Below are positions 8,050 to 18,310 of a stretch of 64,000 bases of DNA, piece after piece. The stretch comes from Planctomycetota bacterium (GTDB taxonomy: Bacteria > Planctomycetota > Uabimicrobiia > Uabimicrobiales > JABWCH01), in assembly GCA_017993505.1 (NCBI GenBank), contig JAGOMP010000004.1, forward strand, positions 1 through 64,000, in the 5' to 3' direction. How positions within the stretch are numbered: position 1 is the first letter of the stretch; the number at the start of each line of letters is the position of its first letter. The translations under genes were made by a program, and so were the position numbers. The notes under the pieces were generated by a model, which did not search any database, was not told where the DNA came from, and worked only from the letters and a program-made list of their open reading frames with translations.

Positions 8050-10716
8050 CTAGATTCGTAATTTTGTACGAACAAATGTTATCATAAACAAAAATAAGCA
8101 ATAGAAACCTAATAAATTTTCTAAACATTGTAAAAGTAGATTTACGTAGTTTTCTTGAAAAAAAGATTCTTTCCAAAAAAGGATGCCTGAAGGCATAAAA
8201 GCGTGAAAACTTATCAGAATAGAAGATATAATGTTTTGCAGACTAGGTGTAGCTGATATTTTTGGCATATATATTGTTTGTGCTGGTGGACATTGAAAGT
8301 AAATACCGCCAAAAAGCAGAATGATAGCTAAAGAAAAAAGAAGTACGTTTAAAGGTTTTGTGCCATATCCACAACCTAGGTCAAGGAAGAGGAAGTTTAA
8401 GAAGTACTTGATAGGCTGGAGTGGATTTTTTGTAAAGATAGGTTGTGCTTTTCGTTCTGATTGTAAAGCTTTACAGTGTGCCCAATATGCATCTCTTTCT
8501 TGTCCTTGACGTTGGAAGATTTTTTGTAATGTGATATATTCGAGGTGCATTTGGTGGTAATTTTTTTCATATTCTGCAAGTAATTTTCCATCGATTTGTT
8601 TACGATCTAATCGTATATAGTCTCCAATGATGTTGGCAAAGGAAATGTATTTTTCAAAGATAGTTTCTTGTAAATCTAGTTTTTCATGAAAAATTGCTCT
8701 TTCAAATCGAACGTTTGTATAAAATGTGCATTCATAAATAGTGATGCTACCTGTAAAGATAGTTTCATGAAAATTGACTATGCCTTGAAATTTACATTGA
8801 TCTATTCTTGTGTTGCCTATTTCACCATGCGAACAGTCTACTTGGGATCCAAAGGAATTTTTTTCAAAAACAATTTTACCTTGCACGAAAAGTTTTGCCA
8901 TGTCTAGGTCTTGAAAAAACTCTGTTCTGCGAATGCAGAGGTTATTTTTGAAGATAGATTCGTTGAACTGTGTAAGTCCATAGAAGTAACAACCAATGAA
9001 TGTGAGACTATAGTCGGACTGTATTTTTTTGAAATTGGCTATCTTTTCAAATGGGCAATTGGAAAATTCTATTTTATTATTGAAGTTAGCTTCTTGAAAA
9101 TTTGTTTGAGTAAATTGTGTAGCTGTTATATAACAAGCACCATTGAGTTTTGCTTTAGAAAAATCGCAGATTGTGTCTATTTTGCTATCTGAAATACTAA
9201 GGAGTCCTTCTATTGTTGTTCCTTTAGCAATGATAGCATAAAATTGGCTATTGAATATACTAAAACCGCTTTCAAAGATAGTATCTGAAAGATGCCATTC
9301 ATTAAGAAATCGGCAGTTATTAATTTGTACTTTTTTGGCAAAAAAAGCATGATGCCAATTGACTTCGCTAGCAATGTCTACGTTTTGTAAGACAACATTG
9401 TTTTTAAAAATACTAGGATTATCTCCACCAAAAAGGAATATTTCTTTAATTTTACAATTTTTGATAAGAACGGTATCATTGAAATCTGCTTCATTGGCAA
9501 ATAAACGATGAATTTCGCAATCAACGATGTGTACTGGATAGTCGTAGACTTGATTTCGTAAATCTAAGCAATCAATTTTTTGACGCACGATTGATTTACC
9601 TTGTAATAATAATTCTACGTAATCAATATCGCTTTGTTCTTGTTTTTGTTGATTGTTGTTTTTACCAATGATTTTTTGGTATGTTTCTGGTTTATTGGAA
9701 TAGATTTGTGGTACTGCTTTTTCAAAAAACAAATCATTATGTCCATGCTCAGAAGGTTGGAATAAAAATTCACTTTCTTTGATTTTAGCAGTATCTTGTA
9801 GGCTTTTTTGTTCTTGGAATTGTTCTCTGGGTTGTTCTCTGAATTGTTGTCTGGGTTGTTCTTGAAATTGTTGTCTGGGTTGTTCTTGAAATTGTTGTCT
9901 AGGTTGTTCTTGAAATTGTTGTCTAGGTTGTTCTTGAAATTGTTGTCTAGGTTGTTCTTGAAATTGTTGTCTGGGTTGTTCTTGAAATTGTTGTCTGGGT
10001 TGTTCTTGAAATTGTTCTCTGGGTTGTTCTTGGAATTGTTGTTTGAAGCCTTCTTTGAATTGTTGTCTAAGATCTCTTTTTGTGACAATAAGTTTTTGAG
10101 TTTTTAAAGTTTTGATTTGTTGTAATTTTTCACTAAGCGAAAGAGGCATATTTTTTTCTTCTGAGACTGATAACTGTGTTTTTTGTTCTTGTTGTATAGA
10201 ATGAAAAATATCTTGATCATCCATTTCTTTTTTGTTATTTATAGTTTTTTGAGGACAAACACGTTCGACGTTTTCGCTAGACAATTCGTCAGTGTTTGTT
10301 TTATTTTCATATTGATTGTTTCTCTCTGCAGATGGTTGCATTTTTTCTACAGACAGTTGTATATTTTGTTCTTGAAGAGGCAAATAATTTTCTCCATTTT
10401 CTGAGTTCATTTTATTGGGATATAACAGCTCACTTTGTTTTTCTGATGGACTGGTAGGTTGAAATAAATCAAGGCGTGTTTCTTCCATATTTAATGGAAT
10501 GTTTTCTTCGGAAGTACTTTCATCAGCTATCTTTGTTTGGTCTTTTTTGGGTAGTATATCTATTGTTTCTCTAGATGATGAATTGTGTATCTGTGATTTT
10601 GAAAGTGTAAAATGTGAGTCTGATAAAATTGTTGGACTATATTTATACTTTTTCAAAAACGCTGCATTGTCAGTAGGTGGTACTGCATCAGAATTTGTGA
10701 CATTTTTGTATGTCAT
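8050..10716 (-). CDS. Pentapeptide-type membrane protein with QFQEQPRQ repeats
   Basis: An 888-aa three-part protein. Residues 1-220 are polar and disordered-looking. About 222-302 is an octapeptide tandem repeat, QFQEQPRQ. About 375-745 is a right-handed beta-helix-like region of degenerate pentapeptide repeats (F/N/I at every fifth position, for example FNDTVLIKNCKIKEI). The C-terminus carries CGYGTKPLNV followed by at least two hydrophobic segments (about 795-885). This layout resembles pentapeptide proteins fused to a two-helix ion-channel-like domain. No TxGYGD-type selectivity filter is visible, so transport is not claimed. The start is preceded by AAGGGG. It heads the cluster with lpxB. 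Confidence 0.75.
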   Translation of the reverse strand: MTYKNVTNSDAVPPTDNAAFLKKYKYSPTILSDSHFTLSKSQIHNSSSRETIDILPKKDQTKIADESTSEENIPLNMEETRLDLFQPTSPSEKQSELLYPNKMNSENGENYLPLQEQNIQLSVEKMQPSAERNNQYENKTNTDELSSENVERVCPQKTINNKKEMDDQDIFHSIQQEQKTQLSVSEEKNMPLSLSEKLQQIKTLKTQKLIVTKRDLRQQFKEGFKQQFQEQPREQFQEQPRQQFQEQPRQQFQEQPRQQFQEQPRQQFQEQPRQQFQEQPRQQFQEQPRQQFREQPREQFQEQKSLQDTAKIKESEFLFQPSEHGHNDLFFEKAVPQIYSNKPETYQKIIGKNNNQQKQEQSDIDYVELLLQGKSIVRQKIDCLDLRNQVYDYPVHIVDCEIHRLFANEADFNDTVLIKNCKIKEIFLFGGDNPSIFKNNVVLQNVDIASEVNWHHAFFAKKVQINNCRFLNEWHLSDTIFESGFSIFNSQFYAIIAKGTTIEGLLSISDSKIDTICDFSKAKLNGACYITATQFTQTNFQEANFNNKIEFSNCPFEKIANFKKIQSDYSLTFIGCYFYGLTQFNESIFKNNLCIRRTEFFQDLDMAKLFVQGKIVFEKNSFGSQVDCSHGEIGNTRIDQCKFQGIVNFHETIFTGSITIYECTFYTNVRFERAIFHEKLDLQETIFEKYISFANIIGDYIRLDRKQIDGKLLAEYEKNYHQMHLEYITLQKIFQRQGQERDAYWAHCKALQSERKAQPIFTKNPLQPIKYFLNFLFLDLGCGYGTKPLNVLLFSLAIILLFGGIYFQCPPAQTIYMPKISATPSLQNIISSILISFHAFMPSGILFWKESFFQENYVNLLLQCLENLLGFYCLFLFMITFVRTKLRI
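9816..10045. repeat. In-frame 24-bp tandem repeat (QFQEQPRQ)
   Basis: About nine to ten copies of a 24-bp unit (TTGTTGTCTRGGTTGTTCTT plus GAAA on the plus strand) encode QFQEQPRQ on the minus strand. Because the unit is a multiple of three, copy-number change keeps the frame and only alters linker length. It also leaves all six frames open here, which creates spurious reading frames. Confidence 0.93.
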
Positions 10717-10832
10717 TGTTTGCCCCTTTAGCCAATAAAAAATTCTCTATTTTGGACAAGAATAGAACCACTATAACACATCTAATGCCTATTGCAATAA
10801 AGTAGATAGTGGTTCTTCAGCGTTATATTTTA

Positions 10833-11942
10833 TTAGTTCTGTCTTATCCCTGGGATAGTTTGGTATTTAAGTTCAATTTTTCCTTTTTCATCTTGGTATC
10901 GAATCGCAGCTGTATTGTAGAATACTTTTTCTTCTTTTGTTTCGTATACAAGTTTTCCATCAATATCCTTTACTGGAATTTTTGTAATAGGATCGATTTT
11001 GAGTTGTCTAACTTCTTTCATATAAGAACGTTTGACATTAGGACGAATTCCTATAAGTTTCCAACCAGGATTAAAGTAAATTGATTTTTGTAATTCTTTG
11101 ATATATGCTCGTTTTTCAATTTTTTCACCTTTTCTTATTCGAGCAGATACTTTTCTCCAATCGCCTTTTTCCCATTTCATAAGTTCTATAAATGCTGTGT
11201 TGCCTGCTACGCCTTTTAATACTAAATCATATAAAGGTAAAATAGACCCTGATTTTCTTTCTGTATATTTGCTAACTATTATATTTTTAGGAAGATTAAA
11301 TTCTGTTATATCTTGTTTTGTAAGGGCTTCACCACCTTTAGCTTCTGTATTGTTTGTCCAGCAACGTACTTTATAGGAATAAGTAACTTTTGGTTCAATC
11401 TCAGTATCTTCGTAGCTTGTTTCTTGTAGACGAATAATGTCTCTTTGGATTTTATTGTCAGCTTTCCATTCTTTAATGAGGTGATATCCTGCTACGTCTG
11501 CTAAATCTTTATATTCCCCATCATCACCAATAAGTTTATCAGGTGCACTCCAAGAAAGATCAATTTTTTCACGTTCTATATTAATTTGAAAATTACTAGG
11601 AAGATTAATCCATTGAAAACTAGGTGCAACTCCTTGTCTAAAAATCTCTTTGGCTGTTTCATATATAAAATCTTGCTTAACAATAGCAAGCTTTTGTGTA
11701 TCTTTCTCCCAAGTTTTTCTAACAATATCAAGAAAAGGAGGAAGTTCTTTAACATGAACCTCTTGATTCTTCATCTCTTTTAGTATGTAGTTATAGTCTT
11801 TTTCTATCTCTTTAATTTTTTTCTCTGTTTGACTATCAGCAGTTGAGATAAAAGCACCGATAATCATTAAAACACTTACACTTAATGCAATCCAGCCACC
11901 AAATTTTATCAATATCTTTTTAAAATCTTCTAGGTTATTCAT
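10833..11942 (-). CDS. Single-pass membrane protein with FN3-like domain
   Basis: A 369-aa protein of unknown function. One hydrophobic helix at about residues 15-33 (WIALSVSVLMIIGAFI) is followed by a charged coiled-coil (about 36-75). A fibronectin-III-like beta region follows at about 120-205, with IDLSWSAP near its start and TYSYKVRCW near its end. The rest is beta-rich and lysine-rich. The predicted orientation puts the domain in the periplasm. It is 109 nt downstream of the 1488-aa voltage-sensor-like gene and on the same strand, so a shared transcript with gspE is plausible. The FN3 assignment rests on pattern only. Confidence 0.7.
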   Translation of the reverse strand: MNNLEDFKKILIKFGGWIALSVSVLMIIGAFISTADSQTEKKIKEIEKDYNYILKEMKNQEVHVKELPPFLDIVRKTWEKDTQKLAIVKQDFIYETAKEIFRQGVAPSFQWINLPSNFQINIEREKIDLSWSAPDKLIGDDGEYKDLADVAGYHLIKEWKADNKIQRDIIRLQETSYEDTEIEPKVTYSYKVRCWTNNTEAKGGEALTKQDITEFNLPKNIIVSKYTERKSGSILPLYDLVLKGVAGNTAFIELMKWEKGDWRKVSARIRKGEKIEKRAYIKELQKSIYFNPGWKLIGIRPNVKRSYMKEVRQLKIDPITKIPVKDIDGKLVYETKEEKVFYNTAAIRYQDEKGKIELKYQTIPGIRQN

Positions 11943-12051
11943 ACTTCTGCCTTTCCACTTTGAATATTACTTATGAAAATTCTGTATTGTTTATGTGAAC
12001 TGTATTGGAAATCATATCATGTTTTTTTTTTATATTCAACAAAATTTCAAT

Positions 12052-15000
12052 TTAATAATTTCCTAGTTGTGCAATATACTGCCTATAGTTTTTTACATCC
12101 ATTACAGAAAGTGTTTGGATCGTTCGAAGAGAAAGTAGCTCATCTGACCAAGAGCTTGAATTTAAAATAATACTTTCTATTATTTCATCTATAATCACAA
12201 TATCACCTTCATTTTTGATAATAAAGAGAACTTCTTTGAGTTGGGTTCGTTTCTCAATATATGCTTTCCAACAGCGTTTTTTATCTTTATTATTATATTT
12301 TTTATCGTATTCTATATCTTTCCAAAATTTTTTAAAATTTTCATATTCCCAATTATTATGCCAAGTACTCAATCGTCGTTTACATCTTAAAAAGAAAATA
12401 CGAATTTCTTGGATGAGTGATAATTTTTTTGATTCTAAAGTTGCATCAAATACTTCCATAAGAGTTTCTTTAGCATTAAGAAGGGAAGACAATTTTCGAT
12501 AATCAATGGTGTATGCAATTGCCAATGCTCTTAAAATTTGGTAATGCCGATGTTGGAGTTCTTTTACTAAACTATTGGCTTGTATATTTATATTGGGATT
12601 AATTTTTTTCAAATATTCAATAAAACCGTTTTCTACCCACCCTTGTTGTTCAACAAATTGAATGAATTTTCGTAATTGTTTTTTTCTTTTAGAAATTAAT
12701 TCACGAAAATAGTCATATTCATGGTTAAGAGCATGGATGTATTCTAAATCTTGCATTAATAGAGCAACATGTTGTTTTTCTTCATCTGTTTCTTTTATAG
12801 AATCAGTTGCTAAATCCTCAGACCATGGTAAAGAAAGTCCTAAATATTCAAAATCGTATTGAGCACGTAATTTTGCACATGCCATATAGATTGGTTTTCG
12901 CATTCGATTGATTTTTCGAATGGCTACATCAAAATCTGCTTTGGGAGACACTTCAAATTCAGAGTATTGATCTCGCTTTAATAATCTATTAATGTTCACA
13001 CAACACCATTTGAATGAAAACCAAATAGCTTTACAAGCCCACCATATTAATACGAATGGAAATAAAAATATTCTCCCTCCTGCTAGATGCTCGTGATACC
13101 ACTGATACATATTAATAGAACGTTGTGGTTTAGGGAGATTGCGCAAAGGATATGTACCAAAAACAGTTCGAATAATATTTTCTCTATCTTTGCAGAATAT
13201 TTCGTATAGTTCTTCGCTAAAATTGAATCGAATCATTTCATCTTGACTTGGATTATATGAAAGAAAATGGAGTGCATTAAAATACGTGGTACTATATTCT
13301 GGTTTTGTATTTTCCCATTTGAATAATGTTTGTTTGAATAATTTTAGTTTTTTTCTCTTAGAAAGTTCAGGAGATGGAATCTTCTCTACAGAAGCTCGAC
13401 GTTTTTTCCCAGAGCGTTTGTTAAGCCATTTATAGTAATGTGCTCTATTCTCTTTTGTTTGCATATTGAGAAGGGATTTTCGTATGGCATGTTTATTATA
13501 TTCAAAAATGAGTTGAGCTGTATTATGACAAATGCTTTGTGTAATGAAACTAAACCATAAATAGGGACTAAAAAAACTACGATTTTTTGTTAAATCAAGT
13601 CGTGATAGTTGTTTAAATTGTTTTTTTGTATATCTTAATCGATGTGTTCGAATATTGCTGATGATAATGTTTCCTAAAAATTGTTCTGTAGTTTTTATAT
13701 CACTTTTATGTAAGGGAGCTCCATCTAAGTAATCTTTGTATAGGAGTAAAACTTGTTGGTATAGTCGTTCGCTACTGACTTCTTCTCGAGTGACAGTTTC
13801 ATTACTCTCTTCCTCTTCTTGCATATTCGTAATATTATTTCGCATTTGTTCCATTAATGTAATAGATTCGGGGAAATTGCGATCTTCTTGTTGTCGTATT
13901 CTGACTTCAGGCTGTAAAACTCTATCGTGAATAAATTGTAAATCTTGTTCTAAAATTTCTATTTTTAATGTTTTTAATAAGTTAATGAATTGTGCCTCTG
14001 CTATTTTTTCATAAAATCCACTAGCTTCGCCTGCAACTTTTCTAAGCCAATATCCAAATAAAAAAGGAATAAGACATATACAGCCCATGATAATCAAAGG
14101 CATTCCAAATATTTTAGTTGTGTAGTTGAGTATAGTCTTCATAAAAGGGAAAGGGAGCATGCTAAAAAGCAGATTTGCAAGGATAAAAAATCCACCAAAC
14201 ATAAATAAACGTTTCGTAGGATGTTTAAAAGTAAGAATAAGTTTATCGGCAATTTTATCTAATAAACGAGATGCAGTTACAACGCCATATAGATCACAGA
14301 ACCAATATATACTTGCCAAGATTCGTTCTAGCATTCTGCCGAATAATCGACCAATACGTGCTGTAAAATCTGGTGCTAAATGTTTTTTATGCAAAGCCAA
14401 AATACGTTTGACAATAGGAAGTCGTCGTATTAAAGGAGCGTCTAAATATCCCATATATTGATGTATAACATAAGAAAAGTCACGTCCAAGTATGTCTTCT
14501 ACTTGTTTTCCTTGTAGATTTAAAAATAAATGCATGATGTCTTCAATTAAAATATCAGGTTTTAAAGAATAACTTTCTGCAATAATAATTCCTTCATCTG
14601 GTGTTTGTAAACGAATTTCTAAGGAAACTATGTAGGCAATCATAAAAGGCTGAGGACGCTCTAAATTCTCATAGAAACGTCGATTATTAAAAATATAATG
14701 AGTACGCAACTCTTGGATTTTTTGTAGGAATGTGGGTTCTTGAAGTTCTTGTACTTCATCAAAAGAACCAAAAAAAACAATATTTCGATTGAGCCATCGT
14801 GCATAGCGTTTTACAAGTCGATCAATTCCACGAACAAGAAATGTAATGACACGAAATATTCGAATAACAGGTCGAATGACGCGAATATATCGAACAATTC
14901 TTTGTAGTCGTATTATTCGATATAATCGTGCAAATTTTGCATATTCCATTCTTTGTAAACTAGTCGAAATGAAACCGACTGGAATCGAAGGTAAGATATC

Positions 15001-16518
15001 AATAAGAAAATGGCGATAAAAGTAGAACAGTTTTCCTTTGACTAAAATAAGTTTTGTGAAAATTTCCATTAAAAATATAAAACATATGATTAAGTCTAGC
15101 CAACGAAAAAAGGTGTGTATTTTTCCAATTAAGCGGACTTCTAATGTATGGTCTTTTGCAATCACTAAAAAGGAATATCCATGTTTTTTATCTACAATTT
15201 CCCATTCTTGATGGTATTTATGGATAAGCACAACTATATCTTGCGATAATACGTATTGATTTTTTTCAAAAATTTTATAGATAGCTTTAGGTAAGGGTTC
15301 TACTTTGCTTGCCATACCAGCTGTGTCTGCATCATTTAAATCTGTGGCGTATTTTGGTGCTAAATCAAATTTATATTCTGAAAAATATTTAGTATCGTCT
15401 AAAAATAATAATAGAATCATAAGAAAAATTAAGAAGATAATAAAATTTTCAAAATAAAATACAAATTTTTTCCCAAAAATTGATTCTAATTTTTCTTGTA
15501 ATTCTTGTTCCTGTAATTCGGTAACGACAGATCGATATAGTTTTTTTACCTTTTTGTATTTTTTTTTTAATTTTTTATCATTTTTATTATTTTTATAATT
15601 TTCTTTCAGAAATTTCAGTAGCCATTTACAATCTTCTTTAATTGTAGTCAGTGTTTTCACTGTTTTTGCAAGACTAACTTCTTCAATGCTGACAATGGCT
15701 TCATCAAATCGTTCTTGCATTTCTGTAATTAAGTGGTCCGTCCAAGATTCTGCATCTTCTGGTAAACTTGCTTGTATCCTTTGGAGAATATAATTTTTTA
15801 AATTATTTCTAGCATTTCTACAATTATTAAAGATTACACGATGAGATTTTTTGCGTCGACTCATATTAGATGGAATGACATTGCCCCAACGTGTGATTTT
15901 TTTTATTTGTTCAAAAGATATTTCATCCTGTGCAAGAAGACGTTCTGTTTCTGCTTGAAACACGCGTACTTCTTCCTGCAATACTTGATCACTTAAATTT
16001 TGTACTCGTGCTTTAATACATTTAAAATAAATTTTTTTTAAACGATAAGATTGACTAATAAAAGCATAAACTTCGCTAAAAATATCAGGTGATATGTTTT
16101 GGTCAATATTTTTTTCTAAATGAACAGCCAATTTTTTTAAAAATAATAATTCTACTGCATAACTTTGTACTTGTGCCACAAGAATATGACTATCGAGTTG
16201 AACATTATAATCAATCTCATTGAAAATAATTTCCAACTCATTAATACGTTTAGCAAGCCAATTTTTGGCTTCTTGAGGAGATTGTTTTAATCTTTGATAT
16301 AGTTCTTGATAAATTGATAATTCGGCAGTTGTTAATGTTTGAGATAATAAAATTAAATCATTTTCTTCTAGAATATTTAATGAAATGCTAAATGACTCTC
16401 GAATTTCTAAAGATTTGTGATATAAATTCCATATTTTTTCCATATCACATTGCATGAGATCCACGGCTTGTTCATTGAGTTCTAAAATATTTTTTTTTAA
16501 AACGTGTGCCTCTTCCAT
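12052..16518 (-). CDS. Giant membrane protein with voltage-sensor-like S1-S4 unit
   Basis: A 1488-aa protein. Residues 1-345 are helical and charged. A hydrophobic helix near 355-380 (S1-like) is followed by a loop of about 95 residues. Then come an S2-like helix with FLMEIFTKLI near 480, an S3-like FLIDILPSIPVGF, and an S4-like helix at about 525-560. In the S4-like helix seven arginines recur at exactly every third residue (RLYRIIRLQRIVRYIRVIR). Such S4 spacing, and the F-x-x-E charge-transfer pattern in S2, are hallmarks of voltage-sensor domains. No pore loop or selectivity-filter motif follows. Further helices lie at about 773-840 and 1150, inside long soluble helical regions. It begins 26 nt after gspE. 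Function is unknown. Confidence 0.75.
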   Translation of the reverse strand: MEEAHVLKKNILELNEQAVDLMQCDMEKIWNLYHKSLEIRESFSISLNILEENDLILLSQTLTTAELSIYQELYQRLKQSPQEAKNWLAKRINELEIIFNEIDYNVQLDSHILVAQVQSYAVELLFLKKLAVHLEKNIDQNISPDIFSEVYAFISQSYRLKKIYFKCIKARVQNLSDQVLQEEVRVFQAETERLLAQDEISFEQIKKITRWGNVIPSNMSRRKKSHRVIFNNCRNARNNLKNYILQRIQASLPEDAESWTDHLITEMQERFDEAIVSIEEVSLAKTVKTLTTIKEDCKWLLKFLKENYKNNKNDKKLKKKYKKVKKLYRSVVTELQEQELQEKLESIFGKKFVFYFENFIIFLIFLMILLLFLDDTKYFSEYKFDLAPKYATDLNDADTAGMASKVEPLPKAIYKIFEKNQYVLSQDIVVLIHKYHQEWEIVDKKHGYSFLVIAKDHTLEVRLIGKIHTFFRWLDLIICFIFLMEIFTKLILVKGKLFYFYRHFLIDILPSIPVGFISTSLQRMEYAKFARLYRIIRLQRIVRYIRVIRPVIRIFRVITFLVRGIDRLVKRYARWLNRNIVFFGSFDEVQELQEPTFLQKIQELRTHYIFNNRRFYENLERPQPFMIAYIVSLEIRLQTPDEGIIIAESYSLKPDILIEDIMHLFLNLQGKQVEDILGRDFSYVIHQYMGYLDAPLIRRLPIVKRILALHKKHLAPDFTARIGRLFGRMLERILASIYWFCDLYGVVTASRLLDKIADKLILTFKHPTKRLFMFGGFFILANLLFSMLPFPFMKTILNYTTKIFGMPLIIMGCICLIPFLFGYWLRKVAGEASGFYEKIAEAQFINLLKTLKIEILEQDLQFIHDRVLQPEVRIRQQEDRNFPESITLMEQMRNNITNMQEEEESNETVTREEVSSERLYQQVLLLYKDYLDGAPLHKSDIKTTEQFLGNIIISNIRTHRLRYTKKQFKQLSRLDLTKNRSFFSPYLWFSFITQSICHNTAQLIFEYNKHAIRKSLLNMQTKENRAHYYKWLNKRSGKKRRASVEKIPSPELSKRKKLKLFKQTLFKWENTKPEYSTTYFNALHFLSYNPSQDEMIRFNFSEELYEIFCKDRENIIRTVFGTYPLRNLPKPQRSINMYQWYHEHLAGGRIFLFPFVLIWWACKAIWFSFKWCCVNINRLLKRDQYSEFEVSPKADFDVAIRKINRMRKPIYMACAKLRAQYDFEYLGLSLPWSEDLATDSIKETDEEKQHVALLMQDLEYIHALNHEYDYFRELISKRKKQLRKFIQFVEQQGWVENGFIEYLKKINPNINIQANSLVKELQHRHYQILRALAIAYTIDYRKLSSLLNAKETLMEVFDATLESKKLSLIQEIRIFFLRCKRRLSTWHNNWEYENFKKFWKDIEYDKKYNNKDKKRCWKAYIEKRTQLKEVLFIIKNEGDIVIIDEIIESIILNSSSWSDELLSLRTIQTLSVMDVKNYRQYIAQLGNY

Positions 16519-16544
16519 ACATCATTATCTTTCGTTTTATTTAA

Positions 16545-18248
16545 TTATATTGTATCCATTTGTGTGACACGTAGAACTTCATCAATAGTAATTGCACCTT
16601 CTAATACTTTTTTAGCACCATCCATTCTCAAAGTTCGCAAACCACGTTTTACAGCCTCTTGTTTAATAATAGTGGCTCCTAAACGTTGGATGACTTGTTC
16701 ACGAACTCTATCAGTAATGGGCAAAATTTCATACAAACCAATTCGATCTTTATAGCCTGTTCTCATACATTTTTCACAACCACTTCCCGCCATAAGTGTG
16801 CCTTTAGGCCCTAAATCAGTACGACTTAAACCAATAGATTGCAATTTTGCAACTGTAGGTTCATATTCTTCTTGGCATCCTGTGCAAATGCGCCGTGCTA
16901 ATCGTTGAGCAATCACGCAAATCACAGAGGAAGAAACTAAATAAGGTTCCACACCAATATCTAGTAATCGAGTCATAGCACTTGCTGAATCATTTGTGTG
17001 CATAGTAGAAAACACTAAGTGTCCTGTCAATGCTGCTTGTATAGCGATTCTAGCTGTTTCTTCATCACGAATTTCACCCAACATAATAATATCTGGGTCT
17101 TGGCGAAGTAATGTCCGTAATCCCATAGCAAATGTAAGACCTTTTTTTTCTGAAACTTGGATCTGGCTAATATTGCGGAGATGGTATTCAATCGGGTCTT
17201 CGATAGTCATTACATTTTTTTCAATAGCATTGATTTTCAATAAAGAACCATATAATGTAGTAGATTTTCCACTACCTGTTGGACCTGTTACTAGCATAAT
17301 TCCATGTGTAAAATGAATGAATTGTTCAATCATTTTAAGATTTTTTTTATCTAGCCCAATTTCATCTAGAGAATACATACGAGCAGATTTATCTAATAAA
17401 CGCATCACAATTCGTTCGCCATGCGATGTGGGAACAGATGAAATACGAATATCAACTTCTGAATCGCCCATTTTAATGGTTTTACGTCCATCTTGAGGCA
17501 ATCGTTTTTCTGCAATATCCATTCGTCCCATAACTTTAACACGACTGATAATCGCATCTTGGTGTTTTTTAGGAACAGATTGTACATCATATAAAATACC
17601 ATCAATTCTATATCGAACTTGCAATTTTTCTTCATAGGGCTGTAAATGGATATCACTCACCCTTTGTTTGATGGCTTGTAAAATAATGTTATTGACGGTG
17701 CGAATGATGGGAGGTTTATTGGACGCATCTAAAATATCCATTTCTTCTTCATCAAAGTCATCCACACCATCAGAGTCTTCGTCTAAATCAGCAACATTTG
17801 TTTCACTATTAATATTTTGTTTATATGCATTGTTAATAACAGCCACAATTTCAGAGCGAGGTGCTAAAACACTGTCTAATTCTGCATCTAAAAGACTCGC
17901 CAATTCATCCATAGGATGTGTTAAAAGTGGCGTGCATGTAGCAATTTGATAAATATTGCCTTCCATGCCAATGGCAATCAAATTATAATTGCGTGAAAAA
18001 TTAATCGGAACTTTACGACAGAAACTTTCAGGAACTAAAGACGGATCAATTTTTTCAACAAGACGAAACCCAAATTCATCAGCAAAAACTTGCAAAAAAT
18101 CTTTTTCTGTAATATATCCTCTCTGGATCATAAACTGGTCGATAGATAAGTTAAATTCTTCAGAACCTGCAATAATTTCGCCTATTTTTGATTCGTCTAA
18201 TAATCCATTCGTGACAAAGATTTCTAATAATTTATTTTTATTGATCAT
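16545..18248 (-). CDS. gspE: Type II secretion / pilus assembly ATPase GspE
   Basis: A 567-aa hexameric assembly ATPase of the GspE/PilB family, which powers pseudopilus or pilus extension at the inner membrane. An N-terminal MshEN-like region (about 1-130) is followed by an acidic linker, then the ATPase core. The core has Walker A GPTGSGKSTTLY near residue 320, an Asp box, Walker B region IIMLGEIRDEETA and a His box GHLVFSTMHTND. A tetracysteine zinc site (CTGC ... CEKC, about 457-495) supports GspE/PilB over PilT. The gene lies downstream of gspD but is separated by a strong hairpin. No other gsp core genes are in the window, so T2SS versus type IV pilus remains open. Confidence 0.92.
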   Translation of the reverse strand: MINKNKLLEIFVTNGLLDESKIGEIIAGSEEFNLSIDQFMIQRGYITEKDFLQVFADEFGFRLVEKIDPSLVPESFCRKVPINFSRNYNLIAIGMEGNIYQIATCTPLLTHPMDELASLLDAELDSVLAPRSEIVAVINNAYKQNINSETNVADLDEDSDGVDDFDEEEMDILDASNKPPIIRTVNNIILQAIKQRVSDIHLQPYEEKLQVRYRIDGILYDVQSVPKKHQDAIISRVKVMGRMDIAEKRLPQDGRKTIKMGDSEVDIRISSVPTSHGERIVMRLLDKSARMYSLDEIGLDKKNLKMIEQFIHFTHGIMLVTGPTGSGKSTTLYGSLLKINAIEKNVMTIEDPIEYHLRNISQIQVSEKKGLTFAMGLRTLLRQDPDIIMLGEIRDEETARIAIQAALTGHLVFSTMHTNDSASAMTRLLDIGVEPYLVSSSVICVIAQRLARRICTGCQEEYEPTVAKLQSIGLSRTDLGPKGTLMAGSGCEKCMRTGYKDRIGLYEILPITDRVREQVIQRLGATIIKQEAVKRGLRTLRMDGAKKVLEGAITIDEVLRVTQMDTI

Positions 18249-18269
18249 CTTATCTGCTTTCTGATGGAA

Positions 18270-18304
18270 AAATAAAGCGAAAATTTGAAATTTTCGCTTT
18301 ATTT
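18270..18304. terminator. Bidirectional terminator between gspD and gspE
   Basis: A near-perfect palindrome of 17-bp arms (AAATAAAGCGAAAATTT around a central G, then its complement) with A/T runs outside. It lies 7 nt past the gspD stop and 22 nt before the gspE start, so gspE is probably expressed partly or wholly from its own promoter or by read-through. Confidence 0.7.
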
Positions 18305-18310
18305 TTTAAT

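Noticed and set aside
9615-10107. Frames of 157 aa (minus) and 99 aa (plus) across the QFQEQPRQ repeat
   Set aside because: The 24-bp unit keeps every frame open; the long 888-aa frame explains the region.
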